A DNA stretch of 64,000 bases, taken from positions 886,550-950,549 of the forward strand of contig NZ_SSYA01000001.1 of the NCBI RefSeq assembly GCF_004917065.1, given 5' to 3'. Positions 37,648-47,307 of the stretch are shown piece by piece. How positions within the stretch are numbered: position 1 is the first letter of the stretch; the number at the start of each line of letters is the position of its first letter. This DNA comes from Geomonas ferrireducens. GTDB lineage: Bacteria > Desulfobacterota > Desulfuromonadia > Geobacterales > Geobacteraceae. The notes beneath the pieces were generated by a model. It was not told where the DNA came from and ran no database searches. It saw only the letters and a list, made by a program, of their open reading frames with translations. The position numbers and the translations under genes are program-made.

Positions 37648-39087
37648 ATGAAACGCAACCTTTTTGCCGTCCTGGCGCTCAGCGCCGTGGCGGCAGCCGC
37701 CGTTCCCGCCACGGCACTCGCCAACACTTCCGCCGGCGCTAAAGTGGTCAACGTAGTCGAAGTCACCTACAGCGACACCAGCGGCAACAACAAATTCACC
37801 GCAGCAGCCTCCACCACCACCACGGTAAACCTGGTGCAGTCGGCACTTAATGCGACCACCGCCCCTTCCAACGGCACGGTAGGCGGCCTTGGCTGCCTTG
37901 GCACCGTGGATACCGTGTCCGGCGGTACGGTTTCCGCGATCTACGCCCTTAGCGCAACGGCCAACGGCGCGGACACCTATACCCTCACCATGGGAGACAA
38001 CACCCCCAGCACCACCGCAAACGTAACAGACATCACCAGGACCTACACCACACTGACCTACAACGGCGGTGTTGAGACGGTTAACCCCGGCTCCAGGATC
38101 CTCGGCAGCGCCATCCCGGTCGGCGTGAGCGCGGCTGACACCCTTCTCTTCCCGGGCGGCTCGCTGAGCGGCTTTGAGCAGAACGACATAGTCCTCGTGG
38201 AAGTAGCAGAAGGCAGCGGCAAGGTGAAACGCGCCTACAAGGTCCTTGCAGTTACCCCTGGATCACCGGCCACCTACGACAACAACGACGGAGTCACCGG
38301 CTACACCACCGGTGCGTTATCCGACGCAAAACCTGAGGTGAAAGGCTCCCTGAAACTGGGTGCTTACGAAAACACCACCGTGACACTCAACGGTTCTACG
38401 TTCACCTTCGGCGGCAACAGCATCGCACCGGCCTTCACCACCCCGGCCACCGCTCCCACCATGGGAGTGCCGGTCGGAGAAATGGTGCTGGTAAAGGTCG
38501 ACGTCAAAGCCAGCGCATCGAGCATTACCAATGATGGTCTGGTCGGCTACACCCTCACTGCCACCAACGGTACTAAGAGCACCGACCTCACCTGCACCGC
38601 AAGCTTCTACAAGCGCAGCCAGCTCTCCATCCAGAAACAGGTGCGCAACACCGCCGGCGGCGTTTGGGGCGGGACCGCAACCGGCAACCCGGGTGACATC
38701 CTTGAATACAAGATCACCGTCAAGAACATCGGCGGACAGGCAGCGAAGGTCAGCATCAAGGACGCAGTCCCGGCCTACACCACGCTCGTTACCAACGGCA
38801 ACAACTTCGCAACCATCACCGACTCCCTCGGCAAAAGCGTGACGGTCACCACGGCCGTGGACGCTGAGGGGCAGCCGACTTCCATCAATACCGGCTTCGG
38901 CGATGCAGTCCCGACCGATACGAACAGGGCCATAAACTTCTACCTGGGCGATACCTCCAGCCAGTCCGCTGGCGGAACAGTACCTTCCTGCAGCAGCGCC
39001 ACTGCGGCAACGCAGAGCGAGTGCACGACCAAAGGCGGCACTTGGCTTGATACCTACACCATCCTCTATCAGGTCAAGATCGACTAA
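37648..39087 (+). CDS. Exported DUF11-type surface protein
   Basis: This 479-residue protein has a signal peptide (cleavage near ALA-N, residue 26). An N-terminal segment (AKVVNVVEVTYSD) resembles those of the next two genes. A long Thr/Ser/Gly-rich beta region and a DUF11 domain at about 325-420 (GNPGDILEYKITVKNIG...) follow. The last residues are TILYQVKID. Composition and repeats fit an extracellular fibrous or matrix protein. AAAAGGAGATCTT precedes the ATG. Confidence 0.8.
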   Translation: MKRNLFAVLALSAVAAAAVPATALANTSAGAKVVNVVEVTYSDTSGNNKFTAAASTTTTVNLVQSALNATTAPSNGTVGGLGCLGTVDTVSGGTVSAIYALSATANGADTYTLTMGDNTPSTTANVTDITRTYTTLTYNGGVETVNPGSRILGSAIPVGVSAADTLLFPGGSLSGFEQNDIVLVEVAEGSGKVKRAYKVLAVTPGSPATYDNNDGVTGYTTGALSDAKPEVKGSLKLGAYENTTVTLNGSTFTFGGNSIAPAFTTPATAPTMGVPVGEMVLVKVDVKASASSITNDGLVGYTLTATNGTKSTDLTCTASFYKRSQLSIQKQVRNTAGGVWGGTATGNPGDILEYKITVKNIGGQAAKVSIKDAVPAYTTLVTNGNNFATITDSLGKSVTVTTAVDAEGQPTSINTGFGDAVPTDTNRAINFYLGDTSSQSAGGTVPSCSSATAATQSECTTKGGTWLDTYTILYQVKID

Positions 39088-39139
39088 CCGTCCGGCGTCC
39101 CGGCCGCTACGGTGACCGGGACGCCGCAGGAGGCATCCC

Positions 39140-40399
39140 ATGAAGTTTTTCGGCAAGAAGTGGCTGGCGCCTGCGCTGGCCGCTACGGCGGTGTTGTGCG
39201 CCCAGGCTGCGTTCGCCAGCACAGCTGCCAATACCGCCATCGTGAACAAGGCGGTCCTTTCCTATAACGGGGGGCTCACCGCCGAGAGCTCGGTCACGGT
39301 CAAGGTCGACCTGGTACCGTCGCTCCCCAACGTCACCATCACCAGCGGCAGCGGCGCCTACCAGGGCCCCGATACCCCCGCAATCTCGAACACGGTCACC
39401 GTGACCTCGTCCGCGAACGGCCCGGCCGACTACACGGTTACCCCGTCAGTGGCAGCTGCGAGCAACACCACCGGTGCAACCGTTACCGGCGGCACGAGCA
39501 TCAAACTCGGTGCGACCATCACCGCCGGCACCGGTACCACCACCTCCATCGTGGTCCCGGCCCCGATCGGGGGTGCCATCACCGCCGACGCCGAGGTGAA
39601 CGGCATCGCCGTGAACGACATCATCGTCTTCACGGTGAACAACCACACCTACACCCCAAAGGTGACGTCGACCCAGTACAACTCGGCCAACAACACCTTC
39701 ACCATCAACTGGGCCAACACCCAGGCGATCGCCTCTACCGACGTCCTCAGTGCGGGCGTGCAGGTCGGCGAGCGCCAGGAGGTTACCCTCACCGCGAAGC
39801 CCGGCACCATCGCCACGCTCGGCCTGGACATCACCACCACGGTGAAGGCGGAGGTCACCGCGACCAACTTCCCGACCAATTCCGCCACCACCGCGCCGGC
39901 GGACAAGTGGACCTCCACGCCTCCGACCATCACATTCCAGAAGTACTCCAGGAACGTGTCGTCGCCGGTCACCGGCAGCGGCACCCCGCACTACAACTCC
40001 TCCATCGAGGGGAACACCGGCGCGGGCTCGCTTCCCTACTTCACCGGCGGGGTCACCGGGAAACCTGACGACGTGATCGAGTACGTCATCGAGGTGTCCA
40101 ACAGCGGGGCCAGCACCTTCGACCTCACCACGTGCGCCGTCTCGGACCACATTCCGACCGCCTACGTGACCGATCCGCTGCCGGCCTACACCGGCTCCCG
40201 TGCGATCTTCTACATAGACACCAACGCCGCCGCTTCCACCATCGCCGCCGGCGCCGTCGGCGCCAACCAGGCGAGCTACGTAGCAGGCAACTCCCCGAAC
40301 CTGATCGTCAACGTCGGAGATGGCGCCAACGCCACCACCGCCGGGACCATCCCGAAAGGCAAAGGGATTGCCGTGGCTTACCGCGTGAAGATCAAGTAG
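39140..40399 (+). CDS. Exported DUF11-type surface protein
   Basis: This 419-residue protein has a signal peptide (cleavage near AFA-S, residue 29) and an N-terminal module ANTAIVNKAVLSYNG like that of its upstream neighbour. A Thr/Val-rich beta domain and a C-terminal DUF11-like segment (KPDDVIEYVIEVSNSG) follow, ending AVAYRVKIK. The gene starts after GCAGGAGGCATCCC, 52 bases behind the previous stop. It appears to be a diverged paralogue of the previous gene. Confidence 0.8.
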   Translation: MKFFGKKWLAPALAATAVLCAQAAFASTAANTAIVNKAVLSYNGGLTAESSVTVKVDLVPSLPNVTITSGSGAYQGPDTPAISNTVTVTSSANGPADYTVTPSVAAASNTTGATVTGGTSIKLGATITAGTGTTTSIVVPAPIGGAITADAEVNGIAVNDIIVFTVNNHTYTPKVTSTQYNSANNTFTINWANTQAIASTDVLSAGVQVGERQEVTLTAKPGTIATLGLDITTTVKAEVTATNFPTNSATTAPADKWTSTPPTITFQKYSRNVSSPVTGSGTPHYNSSIEGNTGAGSLPYFTGGVTGKPDDVIEYVIEVSNSGASTFDLTTCAVSDHIPTAYVTDPLPAYTGSRAIFYIDTNAAASTIAAGAVGANQASYVAGNSPNLIVNVGDGANATTAGTIPKGKGIAVAYRVKIK

Positions 40400-40420
40400 G
40401 AGCATAACGGCAGCGTGATG

Positions 40421-43400
40421 ATGAAACGGATCTGCAACATCTTGAGCAGTCTCTCCGGCCTTCGGGCCGGGGAACTTGCCGGCGCCAGTGGTCGCCGGCC
40501 TAGTCGCGGTGCGTCTGCGCCGCGGGCTGCGCTAGAGTTGCGTCCGAAGCTGCGCCACATCCCTGCCTCGCTGACACTTCTCATCCTCTCCCTTCTCCTG
40601 CTGTTCGGGGGAAGGGAGGGCCTGGCCGCCGTGAACGGCGTTCAGATCGTGAACCGCGCCACTTTCAGTTGCAGCCAGCTTCCGGAAGTTACGACCCAGG
40701 TAACGGTGACGGTGATGGCGCGCACCAGTTCGACCGCGGAGTTTCTCAAGTACTCACCAGGCGTGACCGGTGCAAGCAGCGTCACCGTCCCTGTCACCTC
40801 CTTCTACGACGCGACCGGCACGCTCGCCAAGCTCGCCGCACCGGTCACCTCTGGAACCGAGAGCACGATCGACCTCTCCGCGCCGGTGCAACTATCCGCT
40901 TCCGACACATTCCACGCCGGTGAGCCCCTCTTCGTCAGGATCACCGATCCGGACCAGAACCTGGATAGGGAAAGCGCCGAAAGTGTGAAGGTGACGATCA
41001 CCGATCCCGCTACCGGCGACAGCGAAAACCTGCTGCTCACGGAAACCGGTCCTGATACCGGCATCTTCGTCGGCTACATCCAGACTACGTCCCAGACGGG
41101 CGTTGCCGGCAACGGTGTCCTCAGCGTGGCCGAGGCCTCCGACATAAGGGCACGGTATGTCGACAAGGTGGACGGCAGTGACAGCTCCGCGGCCGCCGCC
41201 ATCGTCGACCCCTTCGGTATCGTCTTCGATTCAGTGACCGGACGACCAGTCGACGGTGTCACCGTAGAACTCATCGACGCCGGCACCGGGCTTGGCGCCA
41301 CGGTCCTGGGCGACAACGGTGTCGCCGGCAACCTCTTCCCGAACAAGGTCGTATCCGGCGGTATCGCCCACGACAGCGAGGGGAGAACCTACGCTTTCAG
41401 CCCGGGGGGATACCGTTTCCCGTACGTCGCTCCGGGCAACTACATCCTCAAGGTCACGGCGCCGGACCGCTACACCGCCCCCTCCACGGTCGACACCGCG
41501 AAGCTGCAAACCCTCTCCGGGGCGCCGTACAAGATCCTGGAGCCCGGTTCGCGCGGTGAGGTCTTCGTGGTACCGGCAGGCCCCGCGATACGCGTCGACC
41601 TACCGATCGATCCGAAGATCGGCACCCTCTGGCTCAAGAAGAATGCCGGCAAGAGCATCGTTTCCACCGGCGAGTACCTGAGCTACGACGTCGCGGTGCA
41701 GAACACCGACTCGGTCGGCACCGTCTTCAACACCGTGATCACCGACAAGCTCCCCGCCGGGTTCCGCTACCAGAAGGGGTCCGTCCGCCTGAACGGCTCC
41801 GCCGTGGCAGATCCCGCGATCTCCGCCGACGGCAGCACGCTGACCTTCAGGATCGGCGACCTCGGTCCGCAGAGCACGGCACTTCTGCGTTATGTCGTCG
41901 TGGTCGGTACAAGCGCGAGACCCGGCACCGCGGTGAACATCGCTTCGGCCACAAGCACACCCGCCGTCAGCGCGACACCGGCCACCGCTTCCGTAACGGT
42001 GCAGGAGCCGTTCATGCAGAGCCGCAACATCATCATGGGGCGCGTCTTCGTGGGCGCCTGCGGCGAGAACCCTGAGGACAACAAGAAAGGGATGGAAGGA
42101 GTCGGGATCTACCTTGAGGACGGCACCTTCGTGGTGAGTGACAAGCGCGGCATGTTCCACTTCGAGGGAGTGGCCTCGGGCACGCACGTAGTGCAGCTCG
42201 ACATCGACTCCCTCCCCGAGGGTTACCAGGTGCAGCAGTGCGAGAAGAACAGCCGTTTCGCCGGGCGCGCTTACTCGCAGTTTGCCGAGATGCAAGGCGG
42301 CACCATGTGGCGCACCGACTTCTACCTCTCCCGGCTGGGTAACAAGGGCGCCACCGCAGACGCAGTGCCGACCGTAACCGCCGAGAAAACCAGCGCGTCC
42401 GCCCCAGCCACCGCGTCCGCAGTAACCACCTCTGCTGCAAGCGCGCCCAAGGCAACGGCATCCACGGCCACGGCAACCGCGTCCACGGCATCCACGGCAT
42501 CCACGGTCACCGCAGCGCCGCCAGTGGAAGACCCGAGATATCAAGGCGAAGTCGCTCTGGAGATGATCAGCTCCCAAAGCGGTGAAGTAATTGAGTACCG
42601 GATACCGATGCAGGCTGCCGGCGTCCCCCTGCAGAAGCTGCGTCTCGCCGTTCTTCTCCCGCAGGGAGTGAGCTACCGCAAGGGAAGCAGCAACCTGGGC
42701 GGCCTCCCGCACCCCGACCCCGAGAACACCGGAAACCGCCTCATCTTCGATCTCGGTGCTGCCGACGCCGCTTGGGTCAAAGAACTCCGTTTCAAGGCAG
42801 GCATCGACGGTGCAGCGCAAGGAGCCCTGCAGACGAGGGCGACCCTGTCCTTTGACACCCCAGACGCGAAAGGTGTTGCCGCCCCTGAGACAGACAACGT
42901 CCTCTCTCTCGTACGCGAAGAAAGCCGCGTTTCGCTTCCGCCGATGGTGCTGCGCCCGCACTTCCCGACCTTCGGCGCCGAGCTCAACGAAGAGGACCGC
43001 AAGCAGCTCGCAGCGCTGGCCGACCTACTCAAGCAATACAATATCGACCGGATCGACGTAACCGGGCACACCGACCAGGTCCGCATCTCCCCGCGCAGCC
43101 GCGCCGTCTATGCGGACAACACCGCCCTTTCCTTCGCCCGCGCGAAGAACGTCGGGCGTTACCTGACCGCCGCGCTGCACCTACCGCCCGAGGCGCTTTA
43201 TCTTACCGGCCGGGGCGAGAAGGAGCCGGTAGCAAGCAACAGGAGCGAAGCCGGGCGCGCGCAGAACCGTCGCGTGGAAGTGAAGGTCTCGCTCTCCCGA
43301 CAGGTGCAGACGAGCCGGGTGACCATGGTGAAAGACAGAAGCGGCGTGAAGAAGCAGCCGTTGGCCGGTAGCAAACCGGCAGCCATACCGGCTGGGGCAT

Positions 43401-46400
43401 CCGCGGCTGCACCCGCACCCGCACCGGTCGCCACAACCGTACCGGCAGCGACAGCAGCGACAGCAGCGACAGTAGCCCAGGTAGCTCCGGCAACTGCCGC
43501 GCATCCGACCAGTCCGACCAGTCCGACCAGTCCGACCAGTCCGACCAGTCCGACAGCTACGACAGCTGCGGCGCCTGCTGCCGCAGCCCTTAAGGCAGAG
43601 CGCGTCGAGCTCTACTCAGCCCTTAACGAGGGTGTTGTGCACCACCGCATCAAGCTGGCCGGCATGGACCAGGCGCTCAAGAACGTCACGGTGAACCTCG
43701 CGCTCCCGAAGAGCCTCCTCTACATGAACGGCACCTCCCGCCTGTGCGCGAGCGAAACCGCTGACCCGAAAGTCACCGACACCGAACTGATTTACCACTT
43801 CGAAAAGCTCCCGAAGGACGGCAAATTCGACCTGCGCCTGCAGTCGCTCCTCGACCCCGACGTCAAGGAGGAGAACTCCAACACCAACGTCACCGTCCGG
43901 ATCTGCGACGCCGACGGTAAGGCGATCAAGACTCTCAGCGCCACTGCGGAACTCTCCGACAGCATGGACGATATCAACCGCCCCGATGTCGCGTCGCAGC
44001 CCCAGGCGGCACCGACCCCGGCAAAGATGAACGAGGAGACCAGCGTCGAGTTCGAGGAAAAAGTCGCCAAAGGAAAGGCCGACGCCGGCCAAGAGAAGGC
44101 GAACGACCTGCACGTAACCGACAAGGAAGGGATCCTGTCCCTCGCCGACGGCACCGTGCTCGCCTCCCAGATCAACGCGGTTCAGGTCGTGCTCAACTCG
44201 GCCCTCACCCCTGTGCTCATCCTGGACGGCCAGACCATCCCCGCAGAGAAAATCGGCTTCAAGCTGAAAGACAGGGAGAGCGACAAGAGCCTCTACACCT
44301 TCATCGGCTTGGACTTTGGTGACAAGGGGGAGCACATCCTCCGGCTCAAGGGGACGGACACCTTCGGCACTGTTCGCTTCGACCAGAGCGTGAAAGTGAT
44401 CAGGACAGGCGAGATTGCCGCTCTGCGCCTCGTCTCGGCGGACGGTAACGTCGCTGACGGCAGGACCCCGGTCATGGTGCGCATCGAGCTCATGGACCAG
44501 GACGGCAAGCCGGTCCCGGCAAACGCCCAGCTCGCACTGAAGGGGGGGGAGCTGCGCCCCTACATCGAGCCCGGCACCATCGCGGTCAGCGCAGGCAGCG
44601 GCCTCGCCTCGGTGGATGCCCAAGGGTGGATCAAGTTCCAGCCGGTTACCGCAAGCGGCGCGTATCGCACCCAGCTCTCCTACAACAAGGCGACCCTGGA
44701 TGTAGAGACCTACGTGAAGCCTAAGATGCGCGACTGGATCCTGGTCGGCCTCGCCGAAGGAACCGTCGGCTACAACACCGTGACCGGCCATATGCAGAAC
44801 CTCAAGGATGCAGGGGCAGACGAGCACCTCTACGACGACGAGCGCCTCGCCTTCTACGCCAAGGGAAGCGTCAAGGGGGAGTGGCTCCTCACCATGTCCT
44901 ACGACAGCGCCAAGAAGAGCACCGGCCCGAACGGGAACTCGCTGTTCCAGAACATCGACCCGAACGCCTTCTACACGCTCTACGGTGACGCGACGGCCCA
45001 GGCTTACGACGCCTCCAGCCAGAGGAAACTGTTCCTGAAGGTGGAGCGCGACCAGTTCAGCGCAGTCTTTGGCGACTTCGACACCGGCCTCTCGGTCACC
45101 GAACTTTCCCGCTACAGCCGCAGGCTGAACGGCGTGAAGACCGAATACCGCTCCAAGGAATTCGAGGTGACCGCCTTCGGCAGCGAGACCGGCCAGTCCT
45201 TCGTCAAGGACGAGTTGCGCGGCGATGGCACCTCCGGCCTTTATCGCCTGAGCCGCAAAGGCTTGGTGATCAACTCCGAACAGATCACCATCGAGTCCCG
45301 CGACCGCTTCCACAGCGAACGCGTGATCGAAAGCCGCACGCTTAGCCGCTTCATCGATTACAGCATCGATTACGAAGCGGGAACCATCTTCTTCAAGAGC
45401 CCGGTCTTCAGCAAGGACGATCAGTTGAATCCGGTCTACATCGTCGTCGACTACGAGGTGAGCGATGCCGGCGGCGAGGCACTCACCTACGGCGGGCGGG
45501 CCGGCGTGAAGCTCATGGACGGCAACCTGCGCATCGGGGGGAGCTACATCCGCGAGGGGCACATAAGCGGGGACAGCACGCTCTACGGCGCCGACGCCAG
45601 CATGAACGTCGGGCCGGGTACCAAGGCGCGCGCCGAGATCGCCACATCCAGGCGCGACACCCCGCTGGAGAAGGACAGCGGCAACGCTTACCTGGCCGAG
45701 ATCACCCACCTCGACCAGAAGCTCGAGGGAAAGGCGTACTACCGCGAACAGCAGGAAGGGTTCGGCCTGGGACAGCAGAAGGGGACCGAGTCCGGCACCC
45801 GCAAGTTCGGCGCCGAGGGGAGCTACCGGCTGAGCGAGAGGTTCACCCTGGAAAGCCAGTTCTACCGCCAGTACAACCTGGTCGGCGACAGCGTCAGGGA
45901 TTTTGTCGAGGCGCAGGCAGGTTACGCCGATAAGGAGTTCACCGGGAAAGCCGGATTGCGCTACGCCAACGACACCCTGGCAGGCGGCAACAACGACACC
46001 TCGGTGCTTGGTACCGTGGGGGGAAGCTGGAAGACCTTGAACCAGCGCCTGACCCTGCGTGCCGAGCATGAGCAGGCACTGCTCAGCAAGAACAACAACG
46101 CCGACTACCCGACCCGCACCGTGTTAGGCGCCGACTTCCAGGTCATACCGTCGCTGCTGCTCTTCGCCCAGCAGGAACTCACCAGCGGCGATGCCGCGGA
46201 CACCAACACCACCAGGGTCGGGATGAAATCCACCCCCTGGACCGGCGGAACCCTCTCGAGCTCGGTCGGCAGCGACCGCAAGGAGAACGACCAGAGAACC
46301 TTCGCGACCGTAGGACTCGCCCAGAAATGGCAGGTAAACAGCTTCTGGTCCGTCGACGGCGGCCTCGACCGCAACCAGACTATCCGCAGGAGTACCGGCT

Positions 46401-47179
46401 ACCAGTTCGACGCGAAGGTCCCCTCCGCCTCGGGCGGCGAGGACTTCAGCGCCGTATCGCTCGGCGCCACCTACCAGGAGAAGAGACTCCTGTGGTCCAA
46501 CCGGATCGAGTACCGCGACGGAGAGAGCGAAGACAAATGGGGACTCATCTCCGGACTTACCAACGAGCAGGGGCTCTACTGGGGTTGGACCGGAAGGCTG
46601 CAGGTGCTGCAGACCAGAGGCATCGACGGCTCCCGTACCACCGATGCCGACCTGCGACTGGGGATGGCGTACCGGCCGCCGGTCACCCGCTGGATCGTGC
46701 TCGACCGCCTCGACCTGACCTTCAAGGACACCAAGAGCAGCGGGAGCTCGACCCAGGGCAAAAGGATAATCAACAACCTGAACGCCAACTTCCGCCCGGA
46801 CAAGCGCAACCAGCTTTCGCTGCAGTACGGCGCTAAGTACGTTTTGGAACAGCTGGACGATGACGATTTCAGCGGCTACACCGATCTCATCGGCATCGAG
46901 GGACGCCACGACCTGAGCGACACCTGGGACATCGGGCTACGCAGCTCGGTGCTGCACAGTTGGCAGGCACACCAGGCGAATTACAGCCTGGGCGCCTCGG
47001 TCGGCTGTAACGTCATGCAGAATGCCTGGCTCAGCCTGGGCTACAACCTGCTCGGTTTCCGCGATGCCGATTTCTCGGCCGCGAACTACACCGCACAGGG
47101 CCCCTTCGTCCAGTTCCGCTTCAAGTTCGACCAGAACAGCGTGAAGGAAGGGCTGGCCGCGCTGAACCGCGGCGAGTAA
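40421..47179 (+). CDS. Giant DUF11/OmpA-domain outer-membrane barrel protein
   Basis: This protein of about 2,250 residues has an unusually long N-terminal extension (about 48 residues) before a hydrophobic export helix (SLTLLILSLLLLF). Visible modules, in approximate residue positions, are: a beta domain (70-330); a DUF11 domain (395-500); a CnaB/SdrD-like beta domain (515-600); an OmpA-like peptidoglycan-binding domain (840-960, with DVTGHTDQVRISPRSRA); a Pro-Thr-Ser linker (1028-1050); further beta domains; and a large C-terminal region from about 1430, rich in alternating aromatic strands, consistent with an outer-membrane barrel. The protein could anchor or export the DUF11 proteins encoded around it. 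Start choice among GTG 40415, ATG 40418 and ATG 40421 is uncertain; no strong ribosome site is visible. Confidence 0.8.
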   Translation: MKRICNILSSLSGLRAGELAGASGRRPSRGASAPRAALELRPKLRHIPASLTLLILSLLLLFGGREGLAAVNGVQIVNRATFSCSQLPEVTTQVTVTVMARTSSTAEFLKYSPGVTGASSVTVPVTSFYDATGTLAKLAAPVTSGTESTIDLSAPVQLSASDTFHAGEPLFVRITDPDQNLDRESAESVKVTITDPATGDSENLLLTETGPDTGIFVGYIQTTSQTGVAGNGVLSVAEASDIRARYVDKVDGSDSSAAAAIVDPFGIVFDSVTGRPVDGVTVELIDAGTGLGATVLGDNGVAGNLFPNKVVSGGIAHDSEGRTYAFSPGGYRFPYVAPGNYILKVTAPDRYTAPSTVDTAKLQTLSGAPYKILEPGSRGEVFVVPAGPAIRVDLPIDPKIGTLWLKKNAGKSIVSTGEYLSYDVAVQNTDSVGTVFNTVITDKLPAGFRYQKGSVRLNGSAVADPAISADGSTLTFRIGDLGPQSTALLRYVVVVGTSARPGTAVNIASATSTPAVSATPATASVTVQEPFMQSRNIIMGRVFVGACGENPEDNKKGMEGVGIYLEDGTFVVSDKRGMFHFEGVASGTHVVQLDIDSLPEGYQVQQCEKNSRFAGRAYSQFAEMQGGTMWRTDFYLSRLGNKGATADAVPTVTAEKTSASAPATASAVTTSAASAPKATASTATATASTASTASTVTAAPPVEDPRYQGEVALEMISSQSGEVIEYRIPMQAAGVPLQKLRLAVLLPQGVSYRKGSSNLGGLPHPDPENTGNRLIFDLGAADAAWVKELRFKAGIDGAAQGALQTRATLSFDTPDAKGVAAPETDNVLSLVREESRVSLPPMVLRPHFPTFGAELNEEDRKQLAALADLLKQYNIDRIDVTGHTDQVRISPRSRAVYADNTALSFARAKNVGRYLTAALHLPPEALYLTGRGEKEPVASNRSEAGRAQNRRVEVKVSLSRQVQTSRVTMVKDRSGVKKQPLAGSKPAAIPAGASAAAPAPAPVATTVPAATAATAATVAQVAPATAAHPTSPTSPTSPTSPTSPTATTAAAPAAAALKAERVELYSALNEGVVHHRIKLAGMDQALKNVTVNLALPKSLLYMNGTSRLCASETADPKVTDTELIYHFEKLPKDGKFDLRLQSLLDPDVKEENSNTNVTVRICDADGKAIKTLSATAELSDSMDDINRPDVASQPQAAPTPAKMNEETSVEFEEKVAKGKADAGQEKANDLHVTDKEGILSLADGTVLASQINAVQVVLNSALTPVLILDGQTIPAEKIGFKLKDRESDKSLYTFIGLDFGDKGEHILRLKGTDTFGTVRFDQSVKVIRTGEIAALRLVSADGNVADGRTPVMVRIELMDQDGKPVPANAQLALKGGELRPYIEPGTIAVSAGSGLASVDAQGWIKFQPVTASGAYRTQLSYNKATLDVETYVKPKMRDWILVGLAEGTVGYNTVTGHMQNLKDAGADEHLYDDERLAFYAKGSVKGEWLLTMSYDSAKKSTGPNGNSLFQNIDPNAFYTLYGDATAQAYDASSQRKLFLKVERDQFSAVFGDFDTGLSVTELSRYSRRLNGVKTEYRSKEFEVTAFGSETGQSFVKDELRGDGTSGLYRLSRKGLVINSEQITIESRDRFHSERVIESRTLSRFIDYSIDYEAGTIFFKSPVFSKDDQLNPVYIVVDYEVSDAGGEALTYGGRAGVKLMDGNLRIGGSYIREGHISGDSTLYGADASMNVGPGTKARAEIATSRRDTPLEKDSGNAYLAEITHLDQKLEGKAYYREQQEGFGLGQQKGTESGTRKFGAEGSYRLSERFTLESQFYRQYNLVGDSVRDFVEAQAGYADKEFTGKAGLRYANDTLAGGNNDTSVLGTVGGSWKTLNQRLTLRAEHEQALLSKNNNADYPTRTVLGADFQVIPSLLLFAQQELTSGDAADTNTTRVGMKSTPWTGGTLSSSVGSDRKENDQRTFATVGLAQKWQVNSFWSVDGGLDRNQTIRRSTGYQFDAKVPSASGGEDFSAVSLGATYQEKRLLWSNRIEYRDGESEDKWGLISGLTNEQGLYWGWTGRLQVLQTRGIDGSRTTDADLRLGMAYRPPVTRWIVLDRLDLTFKDTKSSGSSTQGKRIINNLNANFRPDKRNQLSLQYGAKYVLEQLDDDDFSGYTDLIGIEGRHDLSDTWDIGLRSSVLHSWQAHQANYSLGASVGCNVMQNAWLSLGYNLLGFRDADFSAANYTAQGPFVQFRFKFDQNSVKEGLAALNRGE
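43440..43556. repeat. In-frame short repeats in the giant gene
   Basis: A GACAGCAGC-type repeat (about 43446-43475) and five copies of the 9-bp unit GACCAGTCC (about 43507-43552) encode Ala/Thr-rich and Pro-Thr-Ser linkers. Unit changes keep the frame, so repeat slippage would change linker length rather than shut the gene off. Confidence 0.88.
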
Positions 47180-47307
47180 CACCAGCAGAAAGTCGCTAAC
47201 CCCTGGTCCTTTTGCCCCGCACACAAGCGCTGTGGCGCGGAAGCGCGCGAGGGCGGCCGCAGACCGGGTGAGGGTCTCCCTCGCGGCTTCACTTGTAGGA
47301 GAAGTAG

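Noticed and set aside
43616-46069. Long minus-strand open frame of about 817 codons opposite the giant gene
   Set aside because: It is a shadow of the real coding strand. It has no ribosome site or domain and disagrees with operon direction.
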